Assembly (NCBI GenBank): GCA_009684515.1
Contig: WKKS01000014.1
Location: 1 to 64,000, forward strand
Direction: 5' to 3'
Length of the DNA: 64,000 bases
DNA from: Geobacter sp.
Lineage (GTDB): Bacteria > Desulfobacterota > Desulfuromonadia > Geobacterales > Pseudopelobacteraceae
In this document: positions 1 to 8,650 of the stretch, piece by piece
Position numbering within the stretch: the first letter of the stretch is position 1
Layout: each line of letters begins with the position of its first letter
Translations under genes and position numbers: made by a program
Notes under the pieces: generated by a model
Databases searched by the model: none
What the model was told of the DNA's origin: nothing
Seen by the model: the letters and a program-made list of their open reading frames with translations, nothing else

Positions 1-141
1 ACCCTGACCTGCCTTTTTGTCAGGCTTTAATAAATTTACAGAAAGAACGATACGCTAACTCACCATCGGATCCCGTTCAACAGGTTGCCAACTCTCCGCG
101 AATGTCCCGGGAATCAAGCTGCAAACGAGAGTGTTGCGCCT

Positions 142-471
142 CTACTTGCTATCAGGCTTATGGTGACAACGGGTACAGTTACCCTTGATCAGGAAAGCTT
201 TATTGCCGTCATGACACCTTCCGCAATACTTACCTGCATACAGGTCGTTCATGGTGATTTTTACGGTACCCTGTTTCATTTTGGTAAACATTTCTGGATT
301 GTGACAGTCGGAACAGGTCAACCCGGCGTTTTTATGCGCACTCCCCTCGAAAACCACCGTTCCCATCGGACTCTCCTTGAATTCGAGGGTCTTGCCGGGG
401 CCTACGGCAAGTGCATTGCCGCTCGCCATGGATACAAGAATAAAGCTGATTACAGTTAGTTGCTTTTTCAT
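142..471 (-). CDS. Triheme c7-type periplasmic cytochrome
   Basis: A 109-aa exported cytochrome, probably a periplasmic electron carrier. Residues 1-22 form a Sec signal peptide (MKKQ...NALA). The mature part has three CxxCH sites, CSDCH (53-57), CGRCH (83-87) and CTRCH (99-103), spaced like one c7 unit, plus upstream His residues that could be distal ligands. The frame is open to 513, but the start at 471 is chosen because it begins the signal peptide and follows an AAGGGGGG ribosome site. It resembles one repeat of the dodecaheme protein at 43167-44192 more than a lysine-rich PpcA. It stands alone with its own promoter. The family call is firm; the redox partners are unknown. Confidence 0.9.
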   Translation of the reverse strand: MKKQLTVISFILVSMASGNALAVGPGKTLEFKESPMGTVVFEGSAHKNAGLTCSDCHNPEMFTKMKQGTVKITMNDLYAGKYCGRCHDGNKAFLIKGNCTRCHHKPDSK

Positions 472-529
472 TAAGTCCCCCCTTGTTATGGTGTTGAATA
501 CTGAATCTAACATTCTTACTTGGTTATTA

Positions 530-557
530 AGTGTAGCTTATATTATTGATCGTGCAA
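530..557 (-). promoter_or_regulatory. Putative sigma70 promoter of the c7 cytochrome
   Basis: On the minus strand TTGCAC (552-557) and TACACT (530-535) are separated by 16 bp, about 60 bp before the cytochrome start at 471. Matches to consensus are moderate. Confidence 0.4.
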
Positions 558-637
558 CCTGGTATTTTTGCCTCCGAGTTGATTTAAATTAAATGAAGGG
601 GGGGATGTTTTTGGGCGGGTGCCGTAAAGTCTACAGC

Positions 638-677
638 TCAAAAAAGAAACTGAGTACCACTTGCGAAGTACTCAGTT
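638..677 (-). terminator. Rho-independent terminator at the island edge
   Basis: A perfect 10-bp inverted repeat (AACTGAGTAC at 648-657, GTACTCAGTT at 668-677) is followed on the minus strand by TTTCTTTTTT. It would end leftward transcription from the truncated gene cluster at 0.8-3 kb, or from the gene whose tail used to lie here. Confidence 0.75.
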
Positions 678-687
678 CCAACGTAGG

Positions 688-823
688 TGTGGACTGGATA
701 GTTGACGTGACCCACATAGGCTTTGAAGTTGACCCATCTGCCATTTGTAACTAGCTGATATTTAGTTTAGAGGTGGGTCAAGCCAGGTGCCGATGCCGGG
801 TCAATATTGGATGCCGATTCACA
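688..823. mobile_element. Mini IS21-like remnant (both ends, no transposase)
   Basis: A 136-bp segment bounded by imperfect inverted ends (TGTGGACTGG... and ...CCGATTCACA, 7 of 10 paired). It holds repeated TTGACCC-type motifs in the arrangement of IS21-family ends: two forward on the left (GTGACCCAC near 707-715, TTGACCCATC 729-738) and two inverted on the right (GGTGGGTCAA 772-781, CGGGTCAA 797-804). No reading frame fits inside, so istA and istB are gone. The right end supplies the stop codon that cuts off the gene fragment at 819-989. I see no clear target duplication. The family assignment is by motif layout only. Confidence 0.5.
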
Positions 824-989
824 CCATTTCACTAAAAAGCCGTTTCCGTCGCATAAGGCTGAGAGCCTTCTTTGCCTGCTTGGTACTGAATTCGTTGGGC
901 TTTATCTTTTCAGTTAACTTCGTGATGTCACTGAATCGGTACTCGGCAATTGCACACTCAAGCTCTTTAAGATAATCTTCAGGGTTCAT
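819..989 (-). pseudogene. 5' fragment of a gene cut by the IS21-like remnant
   Basis: An open frame of 56 codons starts with ATG at 989 behind a GAGGAG ribosome site and overlaps the end of the upstream hydrolase gene, so the two were translationally coupled. It encodes a hydrophilic helical stretch ending LMRRKRLFSEMV. Its stop lies inside the terminal inverted repeat of the mobile remnant. The fragment resembles the N-terminus of large TPR-containing proteins that follow such hydrolases, but this is recollection of the family, not a search. It is probably non-functional. Confidence 0.5.
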
Positions 990-991
990 TT

Positions 992-1807
992 TTACTCCTC
1001 ACGACAGCACAAAAGACGTAGGTGCTTCCTCAGCTTTGGTCTCTTGAAGTATTTGGTTGCCGAATGACGCCACGTCCCCCAATTTTCTTCAGCGACGTCA
1101 ATTATGGTTTCGACTCCCTCTTTTTTGAAATCGTTAGCCAATTTCGGATCAGGACGCGCTACGGCGTCGAATGGATCATACACATTTATCCAATCTCCAA
1201 TGAGTTTGTTCGGGAAGGTAGTGCTTTCCAGTCGGTCCTGTACTTCATCTAGGCCCAAAGGACTTCCTAATGTAAGGAAGCCATCTATCTATTTACAACC
1301 GGCCACCCCGGTCAGAACATCATAAGCAATAAACGTCCCCTGGCTATGTCCGACGAGTACATGTCGGCTCCCCGCTGGCACTTGACTGAAATCCTCTATG
1401 ACCCTTGCGCGAATAGTGTCGCGGATGCCATTGATGTTAAAAAGGTAAACATGTGCCTCCTTGACAAAGTGACGCATAAGCTGCTTTTTCAGAATCCATG
1501 GGAGAGGAATTCGTTCATAGCCGTGTGTATTAGCGTCAACCGGCGCATCTTCAAACTCAGCACCTTCTTCTCCTCCCATTCTTTGGAGCAAATTGTCTGT
1601 CCATCTGTCATGTTCCGGCTCAAATTCTTTCTGAACACTGTTTTCAAGCCCATCATTTCGGCTTTCATATTCAGAAGCAGGAATCGGAGCATCATAGAAA
1701 AGATCTGCCCAATAAACGAAAGAATCGGTAACTCCAGCTGCGCCTAAATCAAAACCTGGAACATCAGACATAGGCACCTTCAAGGCATCAAGCCAGATTC
1801 TAAAACG
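992..1807 (-). pseudogene. Alpha/beta hydrolase with in-frame amber stop
   Basis: One reading frame encodes a serine hydrolase interrupted by a TAG at 1289-1291. The part before it (1292-1783 from a TTG) ends just after the nucleophile elbow GHSQG. The part after it (992-1288) continues in the same frame through IDGFLTLGSP, an INVYDPFDAVARPDP segment suited to the acid residue, and a TWRHS histidine near the C-terminus. The 5' end is also lost: the frame opens only at 1807 with no start or ribosome site, and an oxyanion HG motif is missing. A single GAG-to-TAG change would explain the stop. Without suppression neither half holds the full Ser-Asp-His triad. Confidence 0.75.
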
Positions 1808-1860
1808 TCAGTCATTCATATTCCTGAATTGTCACGAGATCGCTGCCATGGCAAGGCCTG

Positions 1861-3018
1861 TCATCTAACTTCAGGGATATCCGCCCTTGCCACTGAATAT
1901 GAATGCCCCTGAACAATTTTCCAGCATTCCGGTTTTTTGGCCCACTCTGAGATCATTTTCCCACCTGATGACTGATGCAGCACTTCATTAACCTCGGTCG
2001 CCCAAATTTTTAATTGCTCTTTCATCTGAAACGATAGTTCCTGTTGGATCCAGATTTTATCAAGATCCAGATTTTCTCCAATAAGCTTTGCAGTCAGAGA
2101 GACCAGATAAACTGCAACATTTCCCTGGAAAGCTGGAAACATCGGACGAACCAGTTTCTGTACCGTTTTGAACAGAATTGCCTTGGCAATCAACCTCTTA
2201 TAGAAAAGCAAGTCAGGGAGAGCGTTCTGGGGTTCTCTGTCTTCAACCGACTCCATAAATCGTTCAAAATTCTTCTGAGAGCCAAGGCTGACAAGATCAG
2301 GTTTCTGATCCCAGGCATTGAGGTATTTAGCCAGATCCGTCTTAATAATCTTCCTGGATGTAGGTATTGCATCCTTCAACTGCCTGAGACGAGCCGGTGT
2401 AGTCCCCTCTCTTGCCAACAGGACATTGTAGTTGTCGGCAGCCCTTTCATAGAACCATCTCCAGACTCCATCCGGGCAATATGTTGTATTTGCAAGTTTC
2501 TCGATTTGTACATGAAATGGCTTGTTTGCAGACAGGTCAGCCTGTCGTACTGCATTTTGGCTGTTTGCAAACTTGGATATCGAGGAGATGAGAACTTCTT
2601 CCGCTTCCATGTCAGCCGAGTGGAGAATAAGAACTTTTGCCGGAACCCTGACCCTGCTCAGATCGATCTCCGGGGACTTTTTCTTTGTGAAATAGATTGA
2701 TGCGGTCGTCTGTCCGCCATTCACCACCTGCATGCCTTTCAGCCAGAGGATTGCCGGAGTACCGTCCTGAGTTTTCCCAAGACGAACTTCATCGGCTATC
2801 ACGACAATTCCATTATTATATGCCATGAATCTTTCAGGGGCATCCTTGAGTGTATCTCGAATGCCCTTGTTGACTTTGCCGGTGGTGCTGAGAAATGACC
2901 GGACATTGGCTTCCAAAAGTCTGGGGCCGAATTTTTCATAGACAAAACGAAGAGTTTCAGCAGGAAAGACTGTCTGGGCCGAGTCATAATCCTCTTTTAT
3001 TAAGATAAAAGTCTTTTC
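1861..3018 (-). pseudogene. AIPR-family protein lacking its N-terminal domain
   Basis: The product matches the C-terminal domain of AIPR (abortive infection phage resistance) proteins. It has LLEANVRSFL, KVNKGIRDTL, the YNNGIVVIAD segment and MQVVNGGQTTASIYF near its start, then a helical C-terminus. Homology-like sequence extends upstream of the first possible start (TTG 2916) to about 3018, where it meets the end of the helicase gene. The roughly 200 or more N-terminal residues usual in the family are absent. A 351-aa protein from TTG 2916 could still be made, but no ribosome site supports it. A deletion joining helicase and AIPR genes is the simplest reading. Confidence 0.7.
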
Positions 3019-3029
3019 ACAGAGCCAAG

Positions 3030-6000
3030 TTACCCTCCCCGGCGATTATCCTCAAACATCTCCACCGGCATGGCATACCTGAGCCGCCAGACCATCTTGA
3101 TCGGCCGCTCGCTCTCGTAACTCACCATATCCACCGGCCCCAGGTAGGTGAACGGCACAGTGACATTATTCCGCTTCTTCTGGCCACGGGTAAAGACCAG
3201 AACTGTATAGCCCCGCTCATGGTGGTCAATCAGATTCTGGCCGTCAGTATGATGCTGGGCAGTGTTGGCCTGGGACTCCCAGTGCAGCAGTTCCCGGCTG
3301 ATGGGGTAATCCACATACATGGTACTGGGGGAGAACTCCTTTTCTGTCTTCTGGAAGGTCACCAGCAGAGCGTAGGTTTTTATGTCGGCAAAATGAAACA
3401 AGCCGACCCCGGTCTGTCCGGCACTCTCCAGGTTGGCCCGACCAAAGGCTGCCTGGATTTCCTTGTTGCCGTACTGGGCGTGCAGTTCCAGCGGCACTGT
3501 AAACGGCAGCTCCGGAGCGGTTCCGGCAACCTCAGTGCTATCCAGCGACCAGGCCAGTATCTCCTCCAGATCGGTGCAGATTGTGTGATTAGCGGCCAGC
3601 CGCTGGAAGGCATCTGTCAACGACGTTACCCCGACCCGCTCCGCCTTGTCCCCCCAGATGCGGTAATAGAGCAGCATGGTGGATGAACCAGCCAGGGTAA
3701 GCGCCTCAGCCACCTGCCCGGCCGCGAGCGTGGCTAAAAGACGACGCAGCAGTGCCGCTTCCTGCGGGCCATTGATGAAGGCTGCCTGGATCAGGGCTTT
3801 CTTCAGCCGCGCCAGATCGGGATCGACCGGAATCGGCGCCAATTGAGCCTTGGCTTTCCACTCGCTCCACGACTCCTTGGCCAGCAGCACTTCCGGCTCG
3901 TAATCGTGGTAGCGGATAAAGTTGCCAAAGGTCAACTCCTGCCCGGTTTCGCTGGTAAAGGTCTGGAGCCGGTCCGGCACCTGCACCGCCAGCCGGCCGA
4001 GATTTTCCCGGATGTTCTCCAACACGTACTGGCGGGAAAGCCGATCAAGCTGGATGGCGCAGCCGGCCGGAAGATGGGGGAAATCCTGCTCTACTTCCCT
4101 GTCGATAGAGAAGCGATGCCGGGGGAGCAGCGCTTTCAGTTTGGTGTCGATGCGGTAGCGGCGATGGGCCTGACCAACAAAATCGAGCACGGTAAGGCAG
4201 TCCTTCTCCGGGGCATGGCGCAGGCCGCGGCCGAGCTGCTGGAGAAAGACCGTCAGGCTCTCGGTGGGGCGAAGGAAGAGGACGGTGTTGATCTCCGGCA
4301 CGTCCACCCCTTCACTCAGCTTGTCCACGGTGAAGAGGAAGGTGAGCTGGCCGTCTCTCAACCGGGACAGCAGGTCGGCGCACTGGTTGGTGTAGATGCC
4401 GGAAACAAAGGGGGCTGACGTGATGCCCCGCTGGGTGAACTGTTCGGCCATGTATTCGGCATGGCGGATGGTGACGCAGAAGCCGATCCCCTTGAGGCTC
4501 GCCACGTCCGGCTCGTAGCGGTGCAAGGCGGTGATGATTGCCTGCACCCGCTGGCTGGCGCGGGCCGAGTCCAGCACGTAGACATTCTCCAGCGCGGCGG
4601 CATCGTACTTGCCATTACGCCAGAATTGGTCACTATTGATGGCGATGGGGTCTGCTATGCCGAAATAATGGAACGGGCAGAGGAGTTTTTCTTCCAGCGC
4701 TTCGGGGAGGCGGATTTCAGCGGCAAAGCGATTGCCGAAATCGGCGGCCACGTTGTCGCCGTCCATCCGCTCCGGGGTGGCGGTGAGGCCCAGGAGAATC
4801 TGCGGGGTAAAGTAGTCGAAGATGGGGCGGTAGCTGCTGGCGGTGCCGTGGTGGGCCTCGTCAACCACGATGTAATCGTAGAAGCCGCTCCCCACCTGCT
4901 CCCAGAGCCGGCGGGAGGCGAGCATGCCGACGGAGCAGAACAGATGTTCCAGGCGGGTGGCCTCGTAGGGGCCGACCTGCAATTCGCCGAAATTCTGATC
5001 CCGCAGAATGTTGCGGAAGGTGCCGAGCGCCTGCTGAAGAATCTCCTGTCGGTGGGCCAGGAAGAGGAGCCGCGCCTGCCGCTTTCGCCGGTCAAAGAAG
5101 CGCTTGAAGTCGAAGGCCGCCACCACGGTTTTGCCGGTGCCGGTGGCGGCGATGACCAGATTGCGCCAGCGGTCGTGGGCACTCCGCTCGCGCTCCAGCG
5201 CTTCCAGAATCCGCTCCTGAAATGGATGGGGGGTGAGGTCGAAGAATACCGCAGGGCCGCTTGCTCCTTTGTCCTTGGCGCGGGCCAGGGCGCTGCGGAA
5301 CTGTTCCGGCCGCTCCGGATCAAAGGGGACGAACTCCCGGCTGTTCCAGTAGGTTTCGAATTCAACACTGAACTTGTCCAGCACATGGGCCATGTCCTGG
5401 GCAGTGACTTTTAGGTTCCACTCCAGCCCACTGGTAATGGCAGCCTGGGACATGTTAGCCGAACCGATGTAGGCGGTGGAGAAGCCGCTCTGCCGCCTGA
5501 AATGATAGGCCTTGGCGTGCAGTCGAGTCCGCTCGGTATCGTAAGAAACCCGCACCTGCACGTTTGGAAGCTGGGCCAGCCACTCCACTGCCGGGGCATC
5601 GGACGCTCCCATGTAGGAAGTGGTAATCAGCCGTACCTGTACCTTCCGGTCGCGCAGATCCTCAAAGGCCGGCATCAGCAACCGCAGACCCGACCATTTG
5701 ATGAACGACACTAGAATGTCAACCCCATCGGAGGAGCGCATCTCTTCCAGCAGTTCGTGGGCCAGTTGCGGTTCCTTGGGAGAACCGGTAAAGAGACTGC
5801 TTTCAGCGAGGGAGGTAAGGGGCCGGGGTAGGCCGGATTGATTGTAATTGGGCGGGGTGATTTCCAGCAGTAGCGGCTTGGCTTCCGAGACAAGCCGGCG
5901 CTGGTTCAGATGTCCTTGTCCCGGCTCGGCAGCTACTGTGCCGAGAATTCGATTACAGAGCGCCAGCCGCAGCGCCGGATCGCTCTCTTCCCGCAGCGCC

Positions 6001-6158
6001 TGTTTCAGCACCTTGGCCACGAAACTGGCATAGAGTGCCGGTTCTTCTTCGGGTTCAATTTTGCCGAAGACGCGCCGCAGCTCCGGCCGCCTGGCCAGCG
6101 CTTCCTGCAAGGCTTCATCAAGTAATGCTTCATATATTCCGTGATGCAGCAATTTCAT
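3030..6158 (-). CDS. PLD nuclease-superfamily II helicase-DUF3427 protein
   Basis: A 1042-aa fusion. A phospholipase-D-like domain (about residues 130-280) carries a LHAKAYHF HxK motif and GSANMS. An SF2 helicase core follows, with Walker A ATGTGKT (about 340), DEAH (about 435), TATP, and motif VI QQLGRGLRHA (about 650). The last 300 or so residues match the DUF3427 region. The start is set at 6158 because ATG overlaps the NUDIX stop (TGATG); an in-frame ATG at 6173 is the alternative. It probably acts on foreign or damaged nucleic acid: the PLD site could cleave or bind DNA and the helicase translocate. It lies in a defence-type island, but the function is inferred from domains and context. 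Confidence 0.85.
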   Translation of the reverse strand: MKLLHHGIYEALLDEALQEALARRPELRRVFGKIEPEEEPALYASFVAKVLKQALREESDPALRLALCNRILGTVAAEPGQGHLNQRRLVSEAKPLLLEITPPNYNQSGLPRPLTSLAESSLFTGSPKEPQLAHELLEEMRSSDGVDILVSFIKWSGLRLLMPAFEDLRDRKVQVRLITTSYMGASDAPAVEWLAQLPNVQVRVSYDTERTRLHAKAYHFRRQSGFSTAYIGSANMSQAAITSGLEWNLKVTAQDMAHVLDKFSVEFETYWNSREFVPFDPERPEQFRSALARAKDKGASGPAVFFDLTPHPFQERILEALERERSAHDRWRNLVIAATGTGKTVVAAFDFKRFFDRRKRQARLLFLAHRQEILQQALGTFRNILRDQNFGELQVGPYEATRLEHLFCSVGMLASRRLWEQVGSGFYDYIVVDEAHHGTASSYRPIFDYFTPQILLGLTATPERMDGDNVAADFGNRFAAEIRLPEALEEKLLCPFHYFGIADPIAINSDQFWRNGKYDAAALENVYVLDSARASQRVQAIITALHRYEPDVASLKGIGFCVTIRHAEYMAEQFTQRGITSAPFVSGIYTNQCADLLSRLRDGQLTFLFTVDKLSEGVDVPEINTVLFLRPTESLTVFLQQLGRGLRHAPEKDCLTVLDFVGQAHRRYRIDTKLKALLPRHRFSIDREVEQDFPHLPAGCAIQLDRLSRQYVLENIRENLGRLAVQVPDRLQTFTSETGQELTFGNFIRYHDYEPEVLLAKESWSEWKAKAQLAPIPVDPDLARLKKALIQAAFINGPQEAALLRRLLATLAAGQVAEALTLAGSSTMLLYYRIWGDKAERVGVTSLTDAFQRLAANHTICTDLEEILAWSLDSTEVAGTAPELPFTVPLELHAQYGNKEIQAAFGRANLESAGQTGVGLFHFADIKTYALLVTFQKTEKEFSPSTMYVDYPISRELLHWESQANTAQHHTDGQNLIDHHERGYTVLVFTRGQKKRNNVTVPFTYLGPVDMVSYESERPIKMVWRLRYAMPVEMFEDNRRGG

Positions 6159-6565
6159 CAGGTGGCCCTGCATTCATCAAGGTAGGATTGGATTACCGGC
6201 AAGTCAGCCTCAGCCCAATTGAGGGTGTGCAATTTATCTGGTGGTAGCCAAGCTACAGCGGCATGTTCATGAAGTACAATATCTCCTGATTCAATGGCAC
6301 AGACAAATGGATGGAGCGTGATTGAAAACGTTGGGTAATCGTGAGTATTGGCGGAAAGACTTTTATCGACGTTCACCTGAATGCCCATCTCTTCTATTAA
6401 TTCTCGCCGAAGACACTCTTTTGGGGTCTCTCCGTGATTGATCTTCCCGCCGGGGAACTCCCACTTGAGCGGCAGGCTCATGGTGGCGCTTCGCTGGGCG
6501 GCAAGAACGAGGCCATCACGCTCGATGATCGCACAGGCTACATGTAGATGCTTTGGGATTTTCAC
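6158..6565 (-). CDS. NUDIX hydrolase (MutT-like)
   Basis: A 135-aa NUDIX protein starting with GTG at 6565. The NUDIX box is complete (G40 to I62: Gx5Ex7RELIEEMGI), so it should hydrolyse a nucleoside diphosphate linked to another group, such as an oxidised dNTP. The length and the FPGGK context fit MutT-type 8-oxo-dGTP pyrophosphatases. Its stop overlaps the helicase start, which argues for a joint role in the PLD-helicase module. The actual substrate cannot be told from sequence. Confidence 0.9.
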   Translation of the reverse strand: MKIPKHLHVACAIIERDGLVLAAQRSATMSLPLKWEFPGGKINHGETPKECLRRELIEEMGIQVNVDKSLSANTHDYPTFSITLHPFVCAIESGDIVLHEHAAVAWLPPDKLHTLNWAEADLPVIQSYLDECRAT

Positions 6566-6581
6566 GAGTTACATTGTCATC

Positions 6582-6839
6582 TCAAAGAGTCGTCCAGATA
6601 CCGTCTTGCAGGTACTTGATTTCAACGCAACCCGCAAAACCACCTCCGAAATCATCAAGTGGAGCGAACGCCTTTTCCGAATCGCAATCATCAGAAAGAC
6701 CTTCATAATAGACTTCATTGTCCGCATCAAGAAGCCGGAAGCAATGAGTCAGTTTATCTCTCATGCTCTCGTCGTAATCGTGCGAACGGACGTCGACACT
6801 TTTTCCACTGTCCTCAAAATCTTTGGTAATTATCCACAT
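6582..6839 (-). CDS. Small acidic conserved-type protein of unknown function
   Basis: An 85-aa protein, rich in Asp and Glu, with no signal peptide or membrane segment. ATG at 6839 follows a GAGG ribosome site. Recognisable stretches are FRLLDADNEVYYEG and AGCVEIKYLQDGIW, which look like a small beta-rich fold. It ends 16 bp before the NUDIX start, so it is probably the first gene of the NUDIX-helicase operon. No function is known to me. Its acidity and position would suit a regulator or DNA mimic, but that is a guess. Confidence 0.65.
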   Translation of the reverse strand: MWIITKDFEDSGKSVDVRSHDYDESMRDKLTHCFRLLDADNEVYYEGLSDDCDSEKAFAPLDDFGGGFAGCVEIKYLQDGIWTTL

Positions 6840-6941
6840 TGGTTACCTCGATCAACTGCAATCTCCATAATCCCGCCAGTCATCTTTCTGCTCTTATTCA
6901 TATATACAACAGGAGTAGGACAGAATATGTCGTTTACAATT

Positions 6942-7745
6942 TTACTTTCCCTGCCAAGGCTCTCCCGGCAAACAGGCCACCAGAGAATCCATTACAAAAT
7001 TAGCAGCTTTATGAAAATCCCACCCGCTGTTCTTCATAAGAAGCGGCCCTATATCCTCAAGAAAACGGGGATCATTGAATTTTTCTCTGAGGTTCTTTTC
7101 GAACTCTGCACGGGAAACCCGGTGCCCTTCGTGCTCCATGTACTTTAGAAAGCAGCTGACAATCTGTTCCGGCATTAATTCGGCACAGGTAAAGGCTTTC
7201 CAGAGATCGAAAAGATCACGACCTTTCTTCCGTTGGTATAACGCTCTGACCTTGGTCCCCAATAATTCCCCAAGCTGATACGTCAGGATCGTGGTAGACC
7301 CTCTGAACCAGCGTGATTCAACAGAAAACTCTCGTCGGTCGAATCCAAGCACAGAGAAGTGTTCTCGGGAGTTGATCTCCACCTTGAGCTTTAATGGCAG
7401 GCCTTCTTCCGACTCCATCCGGTAAGTGAGGGTAACCCTCCCCTCGGACTGTTTCCGCTTCGGAATACCCAGCCAAGGATTGAGCTTTTCCTGTAACGCA
7501 TCCATTACAGGACCGATTGGGCCCGCCTGGACTTGAACCAGATCGATATCTTCGGAATAGCGGGCTGGTGGAAGATGGAGCTTGAACAAGGCGGTTCCAC
7601 CACGAAACGCCAATTGTTCAGCAAGCAGGGGATGGTTGAATATTTCAACCAACGCCCGACAGATGACAAGGTCCTGCTCCACCTGGTAACGTTGCGGCCA
7701 CGGGGCTGTCTGTTGCCATTCGGTAATATAGGCGCGATCAATCAA
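6942..7745 (-). CDS. AbiEii-family nucleotidyltransferase toxin
   Basis: A 267-aa protein of the AbiEii/AbiGii toxin family (DNA polymerase beta-like fold). The GG-x(n)-D-x-D signature is present as FRGGTALFKLHL (48-58) followed by SEDIDL (64-69). A basic RKKGRDLFDLWKA segment near 170 matches the C-terminal conserved motif. Known members are toxins of type IV toxin-antitoxin pairs that modify tRNA 3' ends. The ATG overlaps the stop of the upstream antitoxin gene by 4 bp (ATGA). Both catalytic acidic residues are intact, so it looks active. Confidence 0.88.
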   Translation of the reverse strand: MIDRAYITEWQQTAPWPQRYQVEQDLVICRALVEIFNHPLLAEQLAFRGGTALFKLHLPPARYSEDIDLVQVQAGPIGPVMDALQEKLNPWLGIPKRKQSEGRVTLTYRMESEEGLPLKLKVEINSREHFSVLGFDRREFSVESRWFRGSTTILTYQLGELLGTKVRALYQRKKGRDLFDLWKAFTCAELMPEQIVSCFLKYMEHEGHRVSRAEFEKNLREKFNDPRFLEDIGPLLMKNSGWDFHKAANFVMDSLVACLPGEPWQGK

Positions 7746-8521
7746 ATGTCCGGCTCCACTTCGCTATTTATAAATACCTGCCATCGTGAGTTTTTCTTTG
7801 CTCCCTTGATACTGGTTCCTGGCACCAGGGGAGTCGGCATGAAATGTAAGCCATGCAGAGAATCAGCAAGCACATTGGCTTTGTCGTTTTCCCCCAAAAG
7901 TTCAAGGATATAACCAAGGCGCTGCGCCCAGGCAACTGGTGACAGTGCAGCGACTTCAGCCAGTTGCCTGACATCGATCTTTTCAACAAGTTCTGCCAGC
8001 ACGGTGGCGACGTTATCCAGACCGGCGCAATGACGAACATATCCTATCAAGTCAAGTGCCGTTGCTTCTGGAGTTGATATTTGTATTATTCCGGCGCTGG
8101 TGTTTCTTGGTTCAGTTGGGATGACGGCGGCATTTTTTCTAAAGATGAACTCTACCCTGACCTGGCCGCACTCAATCGGACGACGAGCTTTTGCTACAAC
8201 GACCTGAAAAACCTGTGGACGGTGATGGGCCGCTCCATGAAACTCGGCAGCGCTCAACAGGCCGGTATAATAAACTTCACCAAGGTGGTGCATAAGATGA
8301 GGAATAAATTGCTGGGGAGGCAGACAGCCGCGTACACGATGTTCGGGTGGGAGGATAACGTAGAACTCTTGATAGGGTACTGCCAGCTCGCCTTTCTTCT
8401 TTAATCGATTCAGCGCAGATTTAATTGCCACCGGGGAAGCATCAAGCTTCTCTGCGATTTCGTTAAAAGAAAAGCAGTAACGTCCCTTGGCGGCAAATTC
8501 ATCGATGAGTTCCAAGTACAT
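7742..8521 (-). CDS. AbiEi-family antitoxin
   Basis: A 259-aa AbiEi-type antitoxin. The N-terminus is a winged-helix DNA-binding region (FNEIAEKLDASPVAIKSALNRL, about 20-41). The middle has the family's YYTGLLSAAEFHGAAHH and STPEATALDLIGY segments. Antitoxins of this type repress their own promoter and block the AbiEii enzyme. It precedes the toxin gene with a 4-bp overlap, the standard order. The upstream gap of about 130 bp (8522-8650) is AT-rich and likely holds the autoregulated promoter, though I see no clear operator. Confidence 0.87.
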   Translation of the reverse strand: MYLELIDEFAAKGRYCFSFNEIAEKLDASPVAIKSALNRLKKKGELAVPYQEFYVILPPEHRVRGCLPPQQFIPHLMHHLGEVYYTGLLSAAEFHGAAHHRPQVFQVVVAKARRPIECGQVRVEFIFRKNAAVIPTEPRNTSAGIIQISTPEATALDLIGYVRHCAGLDNVATVLAELVEKIDVRQLAEVAALSPVAWAQRLGYILELLGENDKANVLADSLHGLHFMPTPLVPGTSIKGAKKNSRWQVFINSEVEPDI

Positions 8522-8650
8522 TGACTCACTCCATTATTATCATGCGCAATATATACCTTGAAATGCTCATTTTTGCAAATACAAACTATAAGCCGCGATT
8601 CATATATGACGCCTGCAACATATCAATAAGTCACGATGCAAAATACACCA

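Noticed and set aside
1..1000. Left attachment repeat of the tRNA-Arg island
   Set aside because: I found no copy of the tRNA 3' sequence here, so the boundary is left open.
4461..5414. A 317-codon open frame on the plus strand over the helicase
   Set aside because: It is antisense to the conserved SF2 helicase core; low-complexity shadow sequence.
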